The notes: a model not told the origin generated them from the sequence alone. 64,000 nt of DNA from Photobacterium sp. Ph5 (GCF_022129445.1 NZ_JADQAQ010000009.1:2998-66997), one strand, 5' to 3'. Counted from the stretch's first letter, positions 18,153-27,204 are shown. Program-made: numbers and translations.

Positions 18153-18221
18153 TTATGCTTTTTCAACTTTAGTAGTTTGATTTTTATAGTAAAACCACTG
18201 TCTACGGTTACGTGTTTTCAT
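18153..18221 (-). CDS. Candidate 22-aa basic microprotein
   Basis: An ATG at 18221 follows GAGAGG with 6-nt spacing and opens 22 codons (MKTRNRRQWFYYKNQTTKVEKA), ending in TAA. The peptide is strongly basic with a central aromatic cluster WFYY. It sits in an otherwise gene-free kilobase and is followed 120 bp later by a minus-strand terminator hairpin. The good Shine-Dalgarno and composition make it more than chance, but conservation has not been tested. It may be a short protein or part of a dual-function RNA. Confidence 0.4.
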   Translation of the reverse strand: MKTRNRRQWFYYKNQTTKVEKA

Positions 18222-18881
18222 TTAAAACCTCTCATTTATCTTCTATGAGCAAGGTTGATATCACTAAAAATTAATACCGTTCTTACTCTTTACTTATCTG
18301 TTCTACTTAAACAACTTGATATGACATAAACATGACATATCAATTGTTTTCTTGTGAACATCTTTTTTTTATCAATATATCTTAGGCTGAAAACTATCAG
18401 AAAAGTTCACACTAGCTTATTAATAATAATGTTATAGATATGGGTTCGATAGGAAGTATTGAAATGCAACCATAGCTGAATATTATCAGCTACGTTTTCT
18501 AACTTAAAAAACCTCGAACAATTTATATCAACGATTTAATATATGTATCTTTCGCTCATTTGACAACCACTAAAATACATTTTTTTGTGATTCAACTCTT
18601 TATTTTATTATATAAATGCTCATATTCTATTAATGACAATCTTAACCCATTGCAAAATAAGCATATTTTTATACAAAACGACAGTTTATATAAACCCACT
18701 ACTACGTAAAAAATTCTCATCCAAACAACTAATTCTCACTGTTCATTGTTAATGTCATTACAGATCCATTCTTTTTACCCCTAACAACAATTAAAAACAT
18801 TCCTTTATGGATTAAATATTGACTTTCAATCCTTTATTGTTAATGGTATGTTAAATAAAATCAGGTGCAATGGAGACGATA
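18222..18881. other. AT-rich intergenic region
   Basis: Contains the upstream regions of the 22-codon ORF (minus) and the SRPBCC gene (plus). I find no other ORF with a ribosome-binding site and no strong hairpin. Confidence 0.5.
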
Positions 18882-19397
18882 ATGACGATTCATACCGTTA
18901 CTTTAGAAGTAACCGCTAATGTACCTAAAACAGTTCTCTTTGCATTACTTTCTGATCACGCTAAATTAGGTCGTTTTTTTAATGCTGAATACTCGTTGAT
19001 CCGCTCTGGAAAACCAGAAACTAATGGAATTGGTGCTATCCGAGAGGTCACTCAAGGCCCATTTACATATCAGGAACAGATTATTGATTTTAAAGAAAAT
19101 GAGCACATCCATTATCAAATAATTCAAGGCGCTCCAGTTAATGAACATGGCGGATGGATAAAATTTAAAAGTATCAATGCAACGCAAAGTCAAATTCATT
19201 ACCACATTACTTTTTCACCAAAAATTAAAGGCACGGGCTGGTTAATCAAATATCAAATACAGCACTTTTTAAAACAAGCACTCACTAACCTGATCCAACA
19301 CAGTGAGGATATGTGGAGATCCACACCTACAGTGAACGCTTATGCACGAAATACAACCTCAAAAAATAACGTTTCAACTAAAGCCCGTATCAAATAA
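18882..19397 (+). CDS. SRPBCC (START-like) domain protein
   Basis: About 171 aa with an SRPBCC ligand-binding fold: an opening strand VTLEVTANVPKTVLFALLSD, a central HGGWIKFKS sheet and a long C-terminal helix (LIKYQIQHFLKQALTNLIQHSEDM). The family binds hydrophobic ligands in a deep cavity (polyketide-cyclase and lipid-binding relatives). ATG 18882 is preferred because GGAGA lies 6 nt upstream; an ATG at 18870 is the alternative. The gene is alone. Confidence 0.8.
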   Translation: MTIHTVTLEVTANVPKTVLFALLSDHAKLGRFFNAEYSLIRSGKPETNGIGAIREVTQGPFTYQEQIIDFKENEHIHYQIIQGAPVNEHGGWIKFKSINATQSQIHYHITFSPKIKGTGWLIKYQIQHFLKQALTNLIQHSEDMWRSTPTVNAYARNTTSKNNVSTKARIK

Positions 19398-19569
19398 GGG
19401 CAATAGCATAATCGCGATCAATTATACATTTTTGTTTTTTACTTCAGCTACATGCACCCTTATCGCATAATCTTTGATCAAATCGAGGATTTATCTTTCA
19501 CAATACGTTTTAATAGCTCAATTATATGACCTTGTTTGCACTAATAACTTGTGAGAGGCCGTTAAAACA

Positions 19570-20103
19570 ATGAATCAATCACAACCACTATTAACAACTG
19601 ATAGATTAATACTTCGCCCGCTGCAACTCTCAGATACAACAAAGATCCAACAGTTGGCAGGCAATATCGATATTGCGAATAGTACTATTAGTGTACCTCA
19701 TCCCTACTCTGATGGTATGGCTGGAAAATGGATTGGCAAACATTTAGCCGGTTGGCTGACTCAACATTCTGCAATTTTTGCCATTACATTAAAATCAAAC
19801 CATCAACTAATTGGCTGTGCCGGACTTGAAAATATACAAAATGGTAGCGGTCAATTGGGTTACTGGATTGGAGTGCCTTACTGGGGAAATGGATATTGCA
19901 CAGAAGCGGTTGAACGTATTAAAGATTTTGGTTTTAAACGATTACAGCTAAAACATATTTATGGTCGCCACAGTAAAAGTATTACCGCTCCTGCAAAAGT
20001 AATGCTCAAAGTGGGTATGTATCCTGTTGATAAACTTTCTATTACTTCTATTGATAATATAAATGATGACATATCATTGTATGAGATCACAACACTTGCA
20101 TAA
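19570..20103 (+). CDS. GNAT-family N-acetyltransferase (RimJ/RimL-like)
   Basis: A 177-aa GNAT enzyme starting LTTDRLILRPLQLSD, the signature of RimJ/RimL-type acetyltransferases, with acetyl-CoA-binding region QLGYWIGVPYWGNGYCTEA and the later helix KVMLKVGM. GAGAGG precedes the start. Substrate unknown; relatives modify protein N-termini or small amines. Confidence 0.88.
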   Translation: MNQSQPLLTTDRLILRPLQLSDTTKIQQLAGNIDIANSTISVPHPYSDGMAGKWIGKHLAGWLTQHSAIFAITLKSNHQLIGCAGLENIQNGSGQLGYWIGVPYWGNGYCTEAVERIKDFGFKRLQLKHIYGRHSKSITAPAKVMLKVGMYPVDKLSITSIDNINDDISLYEITTLA

Positions 20104-20184
20104 TATCTGCAATCTAACGACACTGTCTAATAGATTTCATTATAGTAGTCTCCTTAATCATCCCCGTATTGATGGGAGGCTTTA

Positions 20185-20482
20185 GTGTTAGAGTGTGACT
20201 TTCTGGTTATTGGCGCAGGAATAGTTGGATTAAGTACAGCATGGGAACCCTCCTTATCTAGCTAAAGTACAGAGCTATTACCCTCAATTAACGCTCTCTG
20301 ATTTACAACCTTACCCTTGTGGGATACGAGCTCAAGCGGTGAATAAACAAGGCCAACTGATTGATGATTTTATGTTTCATCAAACAGCATTAAGTCTTGT
20401 CGTATGCAACGCACCCTCTCCAGCTGCTACGTCATGTTTTCCTATCGCTCAGTATATTGTTGATAAGCTACGCTGTGAGTGA
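20185..20482 (+). pseudogene. lhgO: lhgO (L-2-hydroxyglutarate dehydrogenase) with large internal deletion
   Basis: From GTG 20185 the first ~20 codons read LECDFLVIGAGIVGLSTAW, the FAD-binding N-terminus of LhgO-type oxidases. The frame then hits a stop after EPSLSS. From about 20260, in another frame, the sequence reads LTLSDLQPYPCGIRAQAV, GQLIDDFMF and CNAPSPAATSCFPIAQ, which is unmistakably the LhgO C-terminus, down to TGA 20482. About 300 internal codons are missing. The product is inactive, and its junction dates a deletion that left only both ends. Confidence 0.88.
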
Positions 20483-20539
20483 GTGATGTTTTTGATATAC
20501 TCGACTGCATCAAAATTATCATAAGTAAGGGATCTTGCA

Positions 20540-20845
20540 GTGAAAAGCCCATGTGTTGCCAAATGTAAAAATAGTGATGGTATCTGTAGTGGTTGCTTAC
20601 GCACAATGAAAGAAGTTATCGAATGGCAAAACTTTGATGATACTAAGCGAGAATCAGTTATGGCTGAAATTAAAGGGATGCCTGAGACTCATTTTTGCCC
20701 AGAATGTCATGAGCCCGCCCATTGCGATATCAGTGCTGGAAAAACAACGTGTTGGTGTTTCGAATTAGATAAGCGCGATACTGCAAATTGCCCATCTGGG
20801 CAGTGTTTATGTCGTCAGTGTTTATCAAAAAAACCTCTCGCTTAA
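20540..20845 (+). CDS. DUF1289 plus cysteine-rich CWC protein
   Basis: A 101-aa cytoplasmic protein starting with GTG after AAGGGA. Residues 1-50 are a DUF1289 domain (SPCVAKCKN, GICSGCLRTMKEVIEW) and residues ~62-98 are a Cysteine-rich_CWC domain (CPECHEPAHCD, TTCWCFELD, then CPSGQCLCRQC). With 14 cysteines it is probably a metal- (zinc or Fe-S) binding protein. Both domains often occur alone; the fusion is found in marine gammaproteobacteria. Function unknown. Confidence 0.88.
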   Translation: MKSPCVAKCKNSDGICSGCLRTMKEVIEWQNFDDTKRESVMAEIKGMPETHFCPECHEPAHCDISAGKTTCWCFELDKRDTANCPSGQCLCRQCLSKKPLA

Positions 20846-20893
20846 TAATACATTTAGATCGCTTTAAACGCCTTTGATCACTAGGACAGTGAA

Positions 20894-21928
20894 ATGACAT
20901 TTAAGCTTAATAAAAGAAAAGCACAAATACTTGATGAGGCCATTACACACTGGGAACAAGAAAAACTTGTAAGTATGGAACAAAGTGAAAATTTACGACA
21001 AAGTTACCAAGTCGCAAATTTTGATTGGAAACTACTTGCCGTCTATTCTTTCTGGGTAGCTATTGCCTGTTTTATTCTCTCCGTCATTTTATTAGTCGCT
21101 GATGACTATCTAATGTCATTACTGGCTAAATTAATTAATACTCCGGCTAGTGTTTTAACTGTTATTACCGCATTTTTATCTGCCGGATTTTACTACTTAG
21201 GTGTTAGGAGACGTGCCAAATTCCCTGAAAAAAGTATTAGCAATGAAGCGATTTTCTTTTTTGGTGTTTTACTCACAGCAGTTTCTGTTGGCTTTTTAAG
21301 TAAAACCACATTCGCTGAACATTGGCGAGAAAGCCTATTTATTGCCATTCCTGCCATCATCTATTGTGGGTTGGGTATCAAGTTAAGATCGGTTTTAATT
21401 TGGTTATTTTTCTTATTAAGTGCAGGGCTTTATTTACTCTCAGAAACGTCCTATTTAAGTGATAGCCATTACCTCTTTTTAGGAATGAATATACCACTAC
21501 AATTTACTTGTTTTGGCGCTATTATTATATTAATTAGTCTGTTATTTCCTAAAATAAAAATTGTAAAATCGCTAACAGAAGCAACACGTTTTGCTGGACT
21601 GTTCTATTTTTTCACCTCTTTATGGCTACTGACTATATTCGGTAACTATGACAGTTTTCATGAGTGGTCACAGATAAAACAAGTGGAGTTATGGACATGG
21701 AGTCTTTTAGCTTTAGCCTGTTGTACTATCGCAATTGTTATTGGCATTAGAACGAATGATGTCATGACGCGTACATTCGGTATTACTTTTATGTTGATTG
21801 TGCTGTATACGGAGTACTTCACATATTTCTGGGGCGAGATCCATAAAGCACTTTTCTTTGCAGTACTTGCTCTTAGCTTTTGGTTTATTGGCACACGAGC
21901 TGAAAAGTTATGGCAACCCAATAAGTAA
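20894..21928 (+). CDS. DUF2157 integral membrane protein
   Basis: A 344-aa protein with a soluble N-terminal ~45 residues (DEAITHWEQEKLVSMEQSENL) followed by about nine TM helices. This is the DUF2157 layout, in which a cytoplasmic helical head precedes a multi-TM region. Role unknown. It lies 48 bp after the DUF1289/CWC gene and may be co-transcribed with it. A hairpin follows its stop. Confidence 0.82.
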   Translation: MTFKLNKRKAQILDEAITHWEQEKLVSMEQSENLRQSYQVANFDWKLLAVYSFWVAIACFILSVILLVADDYLMSLLAKLINTPASVLTVITAFLSAGFYYLGVRRRAKFPEKSISNEAIFFFGVLLTAVSVGFLSKTTFAEHWRESLFIAIPAIIYCGLGIKLRSVLIWLFFLLSAGLYLLSETSYLSDSHYLFLGMNIPLQFTCFGAIIILISLLFPKIKIVKSLTEATRFAGLFYFFTSLWLLTIFGNYDSFHEWSQIKQVELWTWSLLALACCTIAIVIGIRTNDVMTRTFGITFMLIVLYTEYFTYFWGEIHKALFFAVLALSFWFIGTRAEKLWQPNK

Positions 21929-21942
21929 AAAACGTATATTTT

Positions 21943-21980
21943 ACGGGATAGTATGGTACTAACGTATAAAGCTATCCCGT
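21943..21980. terminator. Hairpin between convergent genes
   Basis: ACGGGATAG pairs with CTATCCCGT over a 20-nt loop, between the convergent DUF2157 and acyltransferase genes. The stem is good but the loop is long and the T tract is short, so it is a moderate candidate. Confidence 0.5.
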
Positions 21981-22003
21981 TATAAAAATTATTGTCTACA
22001 TCG

Positions 22004-23764
22004 CTATCGATGATACGCAATATACTGCTTGGTTTTTTCTAACCCCATATACTTAGCAAGCGTCTTTTCTGCGACCAAACGTAAATCCACCACAATTAAG
22101 CCATCTAACGCATCATTAAAAGCAGGATCAATATTAAAACAAAGCAACTTACCATTTAAGCCTAGATATTGTCTTAATAAAACAGGAACACCTTTCTTTT
22201 CGTTATCTAATCGACTCACAACTTTGGAAAGCAGTTGAATATCAGTAAGCGCTGCCAATATATCGGGATGATGATAGCAACGTTCACCTTTTGGTAAAGG
22301 ATAACTAGGCTTTACCAACGTTGCTACCTGCTGATCGTAATGATGTACTTCTAAACTTGCCGCTAATAACTGACGAGCTTCTAAACTATAATCATTACTT
22401 ATACTCACAGGACCAAATAAGTGCGTATATTGAGGGTTGCGATAGACAAATTCACATATTCCTTTCCATAGTAATAATAGTGCGCTAAGGCTACGCTGAT
22501 AAGGCTGCGCAACAACAGAGCGTCCTAACTCCAATGACTTACCTAACTGTTTAACTAACGCTTGATCATAATTAAACAAGGTTCTTGAATATAATCCTTC
22601 AATCCCTTGTTGTTGTATAATTTGATCAGATGCGCCTAATCGATATGCACCAACTACCTGCTGTTGCTCTTTATCCCATACAAATAAATGATAATAAAAG
22701 TCATCAAACTGATCTAAGTCTAACGCTTTTCCAGTGCCTTCTCCGACGGCCCTAAAATTAACTTCTCGCACTCGACCAATTTCTTTTAATAAATGTGGTG
22801 CGTCTGTGGCTGTAGTGCAATAAACATCAAAGCGAGTATTTTCAATAAGCTTCTGATCATGAGGTAAATGTGCAATTTCTATTGCTAATAATTGAGCAGG
22901 GATTGGTGGATGAATCGCAGCTACTTCAGCATTCAATATTGTTTCTTGTTTTGTTGACGGAGATAAATAAGTTGAACCTAACAGATAAGTATTAAGCCGT
23001 AAGTAATTAACTAGTTGATAGTCATCTTTAATATTCTTCACTTCCGAATAGTGTATGGCTTCACCGATCGCTAACCCTATACATTGTTGACGTTTATTTA
23101 GCATCTCTCGCCCAAGCATCGCAGTACGTAATAATGGATGAATTTTCCCTGCTAAATAAAACTTTTTACTATTTTCACCATTAATAAAAATCGGTACAAC
23201 AACGGCTTTATGACGACGAATAAAGCGACTTACAGAGCGATTCCAACTTTTATCGACTAACCGTTTTTTTTGATCTTTAGTCGATACCTCTCCAGCTGGA
23301 AATACCAATAATAAGCCCCCCTCAGCAAGATGATGATCAGCTTCCCTTACCGCTTTTGCATTTGCTTTAACTGTTGATTTATTTTCAAAAACATCGACGC
23401 CAATAAACAAGGGAGCTAATTCAGGCACACTTTTTAAATATTCATTAGCCAAAATTTTTATATCTGAGCGTACTGAGAGAAGAAGCTCAGCAAGAATAAT
23501 GCCTTCCACGCCACCAAGTGGATGATTCGCGACAATCAATGTTGCCCCTTGCTGTGGGATTGTTTGTATCGAACCTTGTTGGACTTGATAATCAATACCC
23601 AAGGATTCCAACGCATAACGCACAAAAGTGGTTCTATCTGAGTCAATGGGGCGTTTTAAATAATATTGATTAAGTTGTTTGAGCCCAGTAACCCATTCAG
23701 CCACGTTCTCAGCAATACCTAATGGCGTTTTTCTTGGAAGCAAAAAAGGCGTGTTCGTTTCCAT
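22004..23764 (-). CDS. Bifunctional acyltransferase, OlsF-like (PlsC + GNAT N-acyltransferase)
   Basis: This ~586-aa fusion has an N-terminal lysophospholipid acyltransferase domain (about 60-270; active-site NHPLGGVEG near residue 80, then VFPAGEVS and VPIFINGENSKKFY) and a C-terminal GNAT-type N-acyltransferase (about 310-500; REVNFRAVGEGTGKALDLDQFDDFYYHL and LGRSVVAQPYQRS). The same architecture occurs in OlsF of Serratia, which makes ornithine lipids by N-acylating ornithine and then O-acylating the product. The HPLGG form replaces the canonical HX4D. ATG 23764 is preferred; an upstream GTG at 23782 lacks support. It stands alone on the minus strand. Confidence 0.85.
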   Translation of the reverse strand: METNTPFLLPRKTPLGIAENVAEWVTGLKQLNQYYLKRPIDSDRTTFVRYALESLGIDYQVQQGSIQTIPQQGATLIVANHPLGGVEGIILAELLLSVRSDIKILANEYLKSVPELAPLFIGVDVFENKSTVKANAKAVREADHHLAEGGLLLVFPAGEVSTKDQKKRLVDKSWNRSVSRFIRRHKAVVVPIFINGENSKKFYLAGKIHPLLRTAMLGREMLNKRQQCIGLAIGEAIHYSEVKNIKDDYQLVNYLRLNTYLLGSTYLSPSTKQETILNAEVAAIHPPIPAQLLAIEIAHLPHDQKLIENTRFDVYCTTATDAPHLLKEIGRVREVNFRAVGEGTGKALDLDQFDDFYYHLFVWDKEQQQVVGAYRLGASDQIIQQQGIEGLYSRTLFNYDQALVKQLGKSLELGRSVVAQPYQRSLSALLLLWKGICEFVYRNPQYTHLFGPVSISNDYSLEARQLLAASLEVHHYDQQVATLVKPSYPLPKGERCYHHPDILAALTDIQLLSKVVSRLDNEKKGVPVLLRQYLGLNGKLLCFNIDPAFNDALDGLIVVDLRLVAEKTLAKYMGLEKTKQYIAYHR

Positions 23765-23853
23765 ACTTTCACCGCAAATCACAGAATTTGGTGTCAGTAT
23801 AAAAAGGATAAATGACGGAGGGGTTTCAATCTATTGCCGTTTTAATGACAAAA

Positions 23854-23879
23854 ATAAAGCCACTTTTTAGTGGCTTTAT
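23854..23879 (-). terminator. Rho-independent terminator
   Basis: ATAAAGCCACT and AGTGGCTTTAT form an 11-bp stem with a 4-nt loop; on the minus strand it is followed by a TTTTG tract. It ends the 111-aa gene at 23940. Confidence 0.82.
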
Positions 23880-23939
23880 GATAGTAAATGGTATTTAAAC
23901 GTTATCTGTAACAAAGTAGATACTCAAAAGGTGGATATG

Positions 23940-24275
23940 TTATTTCACTGCTTGCATTTCAAGATTATAAAGACGGATCTCATGTAATACACGCTCTGTC
24001 AGGATCTCATTCATGTTGTCACGAACTGACGCTTGCATTTCCGATATAGCAGGAAACACATTCTCATGCATTTCATCTAAACACTCCTTTGATACCTTCA
24101 TTTTTAAATCAAACTCAAAAGATGCTAGAGCTAAAAACTTCTCCATTCGCTCTAAAACGACATCAATCATGTATTGATCTGCATTTAAATCAAGCAGTTC
24201 CTGCTCAACAATGGTTTCTAAAGGTGTCCGTTCTTTCGGTTGTTCTTTTACTGGAAAAGTAAGAATATTCGACAT
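23940..24275 (-). CDS. Hypothetical protein (111 aa), mostly helical
   Basis: The protein has a short disordered N-terminus (SNILTFPVKEQPKERTP) and then amphipathic helices rich in Glu, Leu and Met. No TM segment, signal peptide or catalytic motif is visible. The start has a clear AGGAGG sequence upstream. I do not recognise a family. A four-helix or dimeric coiled-coil fold is a reasonable guess only. Confidence 0.7.
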   Translation of the reverse strand: MSNILTFPVKEQPKERTPLETIVEQELLDLNADQYMIDVVLERMEKFLALASFEFDLKMKVSKECLDEMHENVFPAISEMQASVRDNMNEILTERVLHEIRLYNLEMQAVK

Positions 24276-24773
24276 AATATCCTCCCATAGACAGTAACTG
24301 TGAAGTCCCTAACAAATTTCCCTGTAACAATACCGTTACATTTATCCTATGTGTATTTATTCATTCTGAAAAGCACAATTTTGAAAAAACGTTATAAATA
24401 TAACATTTTTAAAATTTAACTCTCAGCTCTACAACCTAATAAAAACCTTAACAAACAAATAGATAATTAAATTAAAACAAATATAAACTTTTCTCATTTT
24501 TTTTTCGTATAACTGCTGAAGATAATCAACATTGCTCGCTTTTTATGCGTTTATTCTAACAATACATTTTTGATTTGGAGCCTTGTAGCGCCACTTATCC
24601 GAGTTACTCAAGCCGTATCTCGGTTTTTTTTACCTTAAATATGGGAAAATATTATATTTACTCTAAATATCAAACGCTTTAGTGAAAATACGACATTTTT
24701 CACGTATAAACGTATATATTCGATCTGCCGTAAATAAAAAGTCTATTTCGGCTAATACACCAAGGAGTGAATA
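24276..24773. other. Gene-free region holding an orphan terminator / possible sRNA
   Basis: No ORF with a ribosome-binding site is supported. On the plus strand, CCGAG (24599-24603) pairs with CTCGG (24619-24623) and is followed directly by eight T residues (24624-24631), a terminator without an upstream gene on that strand. The ~60 bases before it are compact and GC-richer than the surroundings. A short RNA ending here is possible. Confidence 0.4.
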
Positions 24774-25262
24774 ATGAAAAAAGCCATGATGGTGGCAGGA
24801 CTGGTAGCATCAGCGTTATTAGTCAGTGGTTGTTCGGATAATGAAGTTGGCGATGTATCACTAGGAGTCTTTACCACCAAAGATATTAAATTAAATACGT
24901 TAGTGGATCCATTAGTGCCCGGTGTTACCTGTCATATTGCAAGTATTGAGGCAGATTTAAGCCTAGCTGATCCATCAGACTCATCAATTTCATGTCGTCA
25001 AACAGGTGAAATTACACCTGATATGATTGCAAAAATAAACAAATCGAAATCAGGTGAAGTGGTATTTAAAAAATCAAAAAGTATTTTCTTTAAAACCATG
25101 AAGATTCGTCGTATTTACGATCCAGCTTCTGAAACATTGATGTATTTATCATACTCAACAAAAGAAACTTCTGGCAGTTACAAGCATAGCTTATCAACTG
25201 TACCTCTTTGGGGAACAAAAGCTTATGTTCCTAAAGAGTTAACATCACAATCTGTTCAATAA
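24774..25262 (+). CDS. creA: CreA family lipoprotein
   Basis: A 162-aa protein with lipobox LVSGC (Cys20) and the highly conserved CreA body: DVSLGVFTTKDIKLNTLVDP, GVTCHIASIEADL, CRQTGEITPDMI, FKKSKSIFFKTMKIRRIYD and GSYKHSLSTVPLWG. CreA is a small periplasmic or lipid-anchored protein of unknown molecular role, found beside creBCD in E. coli; here it stands alone. Two internal cysteines may form a disulfide. GGAG precedes the ATG. Confidence 0.95.
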   Translation: MKKAMMVAGLVASALLVSGCSDNEVGDVSLGVFTTKDIKLNTLVDPLVPGVTCHIASIEADLSLADPSDSSISCRQTGEITPDMIAKINKSKSGEVVFKKSKSIFFKTMKIRRIYDPASETLMYLSYSTKETSGSYKHSLSTVPLWGTKAYVPKELTSQSVQ

Positions 25263-25320
25263 TCTCTATTTATATACCCAAGTCACCTTAAGGTACTTGG
25301 GTATAAATATAACAGGAATT

Positions 25321-25599
25321 TTAAAATTTACTGAAGCGACCTTTAACCATGATCGAGCCGATCAATGCCATGACAAGACCAGTTAATAACACCACAAAGT
25401 TTTTATGACGTTCAGCAGCTAAAACTTTTTCAGCATAATTTGTATTCGGTAAATCAGTACTGCTAGCATGAATATATGAACCCATTTCCATCAGCACATG
25501 CTCTTGTCCGACCATACCACTTAAAGAAATACTGGCCCATAATAACGACACAACACCAATTGAAATTGAAATAAAACCCCAGCTTTGTTTAACATCCAT
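25321..25599 (-). CDS. Small membrane protein (92 aa)
   Basis: Two predicted TM helices (about 8-28 and 67-86) separated by a polar loop of ~38 residues (GQEHVLMEMGSYIHASSTDLPN). No family recognised. Convergent with creA. Confidence 0.65.
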   Translation of the reverse strand: MDVKQSWGFISISIGVVSLLWASISLSGMVGQEHVLMEMGSYIHASSTDLPNTNYAEKVLAAERHKNFVVLLTGLVMALIGSIMVKGRFSKF

Positions 25600-26070
25600 A
25601 TTCTAACCTGCTTTAAAACCATAAAAACATAGTTTTTTATTTATATAACGGAGAAATACACAATATGTGCACTAAATATTAGAGATATATCTCTTTGGTC
25701 GCATAGAATATTATAATAATAATTGAAAAACAAATGACTGATATAAACTAAAACGCTGTTCAAAAAGCAACCAAATTTAATTTAAACAATATTCTAAAAT
25801 TAAAAACAAAAAGTAACCAATTGTTTTCAAATGATTTTTATTTTTTTGTGCTTTTTTTGAATTTCAGTTTTGAAAATATGAACAAATAAATTTGGAATTA
25901 ATATTTACCTTATTTTTAATTTCGTGATCAAGTGCTAATTTTATTTACACAAAAATGACAATCAAAGAATATGAAAACAAATACAACTGTATATATATAC
26001 ATTGCTTGTGTTAAGTATTAAAAAATAAAAAGTAACCATAAAAGGTTACTTTTTTATTAATAGGAACGTA
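25600..26070. other. Very AT-rich intergenic region
   Basis: These ~470 bp have long A/T runs and no ORF I can support. The downstream end holds the mog terminator. The composition resembles H-NS-bound or curved promoter DNA (inference). Confidence 0.5.
26028..26053. terminator. mog terminator (bidirectional)
   Basis: AAAGTAACC and GGTTACTTT pair across a short loop with A and T tracts on either side. It directly follows the mog stop on the minus strand. Confidence 0.85.
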
Positions 26071-26604
26071 TTACTTCTGTTTTGGTCTAAAAGGTTTTAT
26101 CACAGCCTCATCACATTCTAAGAATGGACCATCCATTAAATCAATACAGTATGGGATCGCAGGAAAAACAGCATCTAAACATTCACGAATCGATTTAGGC
26201 TTACCTGGTAAATTAACAATTAAGCTATCACCACGTAAACCTGCAGTTTGGCGAGACAATATCGCTGTAGGTACGAACTTAAGCGATTCAGCACGCATCA
26301 ATTCACCAAAACCAGGCATCATACGGTCGCATACCGCTTCGGTCGCTTCAGGCGTCACATCACGCTTAGCCGGCCCTGTACCACCTGTCGTAACAATAAG
26401 GCTGCAGTTTTGCATATCTGCCATATCAATCAGTGTGGTTTCAATGACATCTTGCTCATCAGGGATCACCTTATAAACTGGCTCCCACTCTGAGGTTAAA
26501 TAATCATTTAGCGTATCGATAATAGCTTGGCCTGAAATGTCTTCATAAATGCCAGCACTTGCGCGATCACTTACCGTAACAATACCAATTTTCGCTTTGC
26601 TCAT
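26071..26604 (-). CDS. mog: Molybdopterin adenylyltransferase Mog
   Basis: A 177-aa MoaB/Mog-fold protein. It adenylates molybdopterin before Mo insertion in molybdenum-cofactor biosynthesis. Key features are SDRASAGIYED, the VTTGGTGPAKRDVTPEA nucleotide-binding loop (including the catalytic Asp) and the LPGKPKSIRECLDAV C-terminal motif. Length is typical (E. coli 195). Alone in the window; other moa/moe genes are not present. Confidence 0.94.
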   Translation of the reverse strand: MSKAKIGIVTVSDRASAGIYEDISGQAIIDTLNDYLTSEWEPVYKVIPDEQDVIETTLIDMADMQNCSLIVTTGGTGPAKRDVTPEATEAVCDRMMPGFGELMRAESLKFVPTAILSRQTAGLRGDSLIVNLPGKPKSIRECLDAVFPAIPYCIDLMDGPFLECDEAVIKPFRPKQK

Positions 26605-26676
26605 TTGTTTCCCCTCAGTTTTCTTTTGTCTCTTTATTACTTAATCTTTTAAGTAATAAACTAACGTGCTCGCAAG

Positions 26677-26720
26677 TGTAAGGAAAATAACGTCGAGGTA
26701 AACCGTTATTTTCCTTACAC
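26677..26720. repeat. Perfect 17-bp inverted repeat
   Basis: GTGTAAGGAAAATAACG (26677-26693) is the exact reverse complement of CGTTATTTTCCTTACAC (26704-26720), with a 10-nt loop. It lies between the stop of the ICMT-like gene and the mog start. There is no T tract next to it, so it is not a simple terminator; a stable RNA hairpin, processing site or protein-binding palindrome is possible. Confidence 0.85.
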
Positions 26721-26751
26721 TCTCTATTCTCAATTAATATCATCTGACGCA

Positions 26752-27204
26752 TTAACACCAACGACGAACATTTCTGCAATATTGCAAATATTCATCACCA
26801 AACATAGCGAGTAATACCTCTTCTTCTGGCTCTATTTGAAAATTATTCATCACCCATATAAAAATAGGTACGATCACAAAGCAACTCAGCGCGGAAAAAT
26901 AAAAAGCAGCAGCTAATAGGAAAAAAACTAACCCTATATACATTGGATTACGCGTAAAGCGATAAATACCGGTCGTCACCAACCGTGATGTATTCTGTGG
27001 ATGGCGGGGATCAATCGTTGTATTAGCCTTTGCAAACGCAATTATTGCTGTAAACCCTGGGATAACACCAATAAAACACAACACCGAAACCAGTAAGCTC
27101 TTACCGCTAAAATCAAATGTTAAAATAGGATAAAAGCGAGAGAGTAAGTACATGGCTAACACGGATAGTAACAATAATATTGGAGGTGGGACACGCAACG
27201 ACAT
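26752..27204 (-). CDS. Isoprenylcysteine carboxyl methyltransferase-family membrane protein
   Basis: A 150-aa protein with four to five TM helices and the C-terminal ICMT/PEMT signature (VTTGIYRFTRNPMYIGLVFF, then EPEEEVLLAMFGDEYLQYCRNVRRW). Bacterial members are SAM-dependent methyltransferases of small hydrophobic substrates or of unknown substrate. Whether it shares a transcript with mog is uncertain because a large hairpin lies between them. Confidence 0.87.
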   Translation of the reverse strand: MSLRVPPPILLLLSVLAMYLLSRFYPILTFDFSGKSLLVSVLCFIGVIPGFTAIIAFAKANTTIDPRHPQNTSRLVTTGIYRFTRNPMYIGLVFFLLAAAFYFSALSCFVIVPIFIWVMNNFQIEPEEEVLLAMFGDEYLQYCRNVRRWC

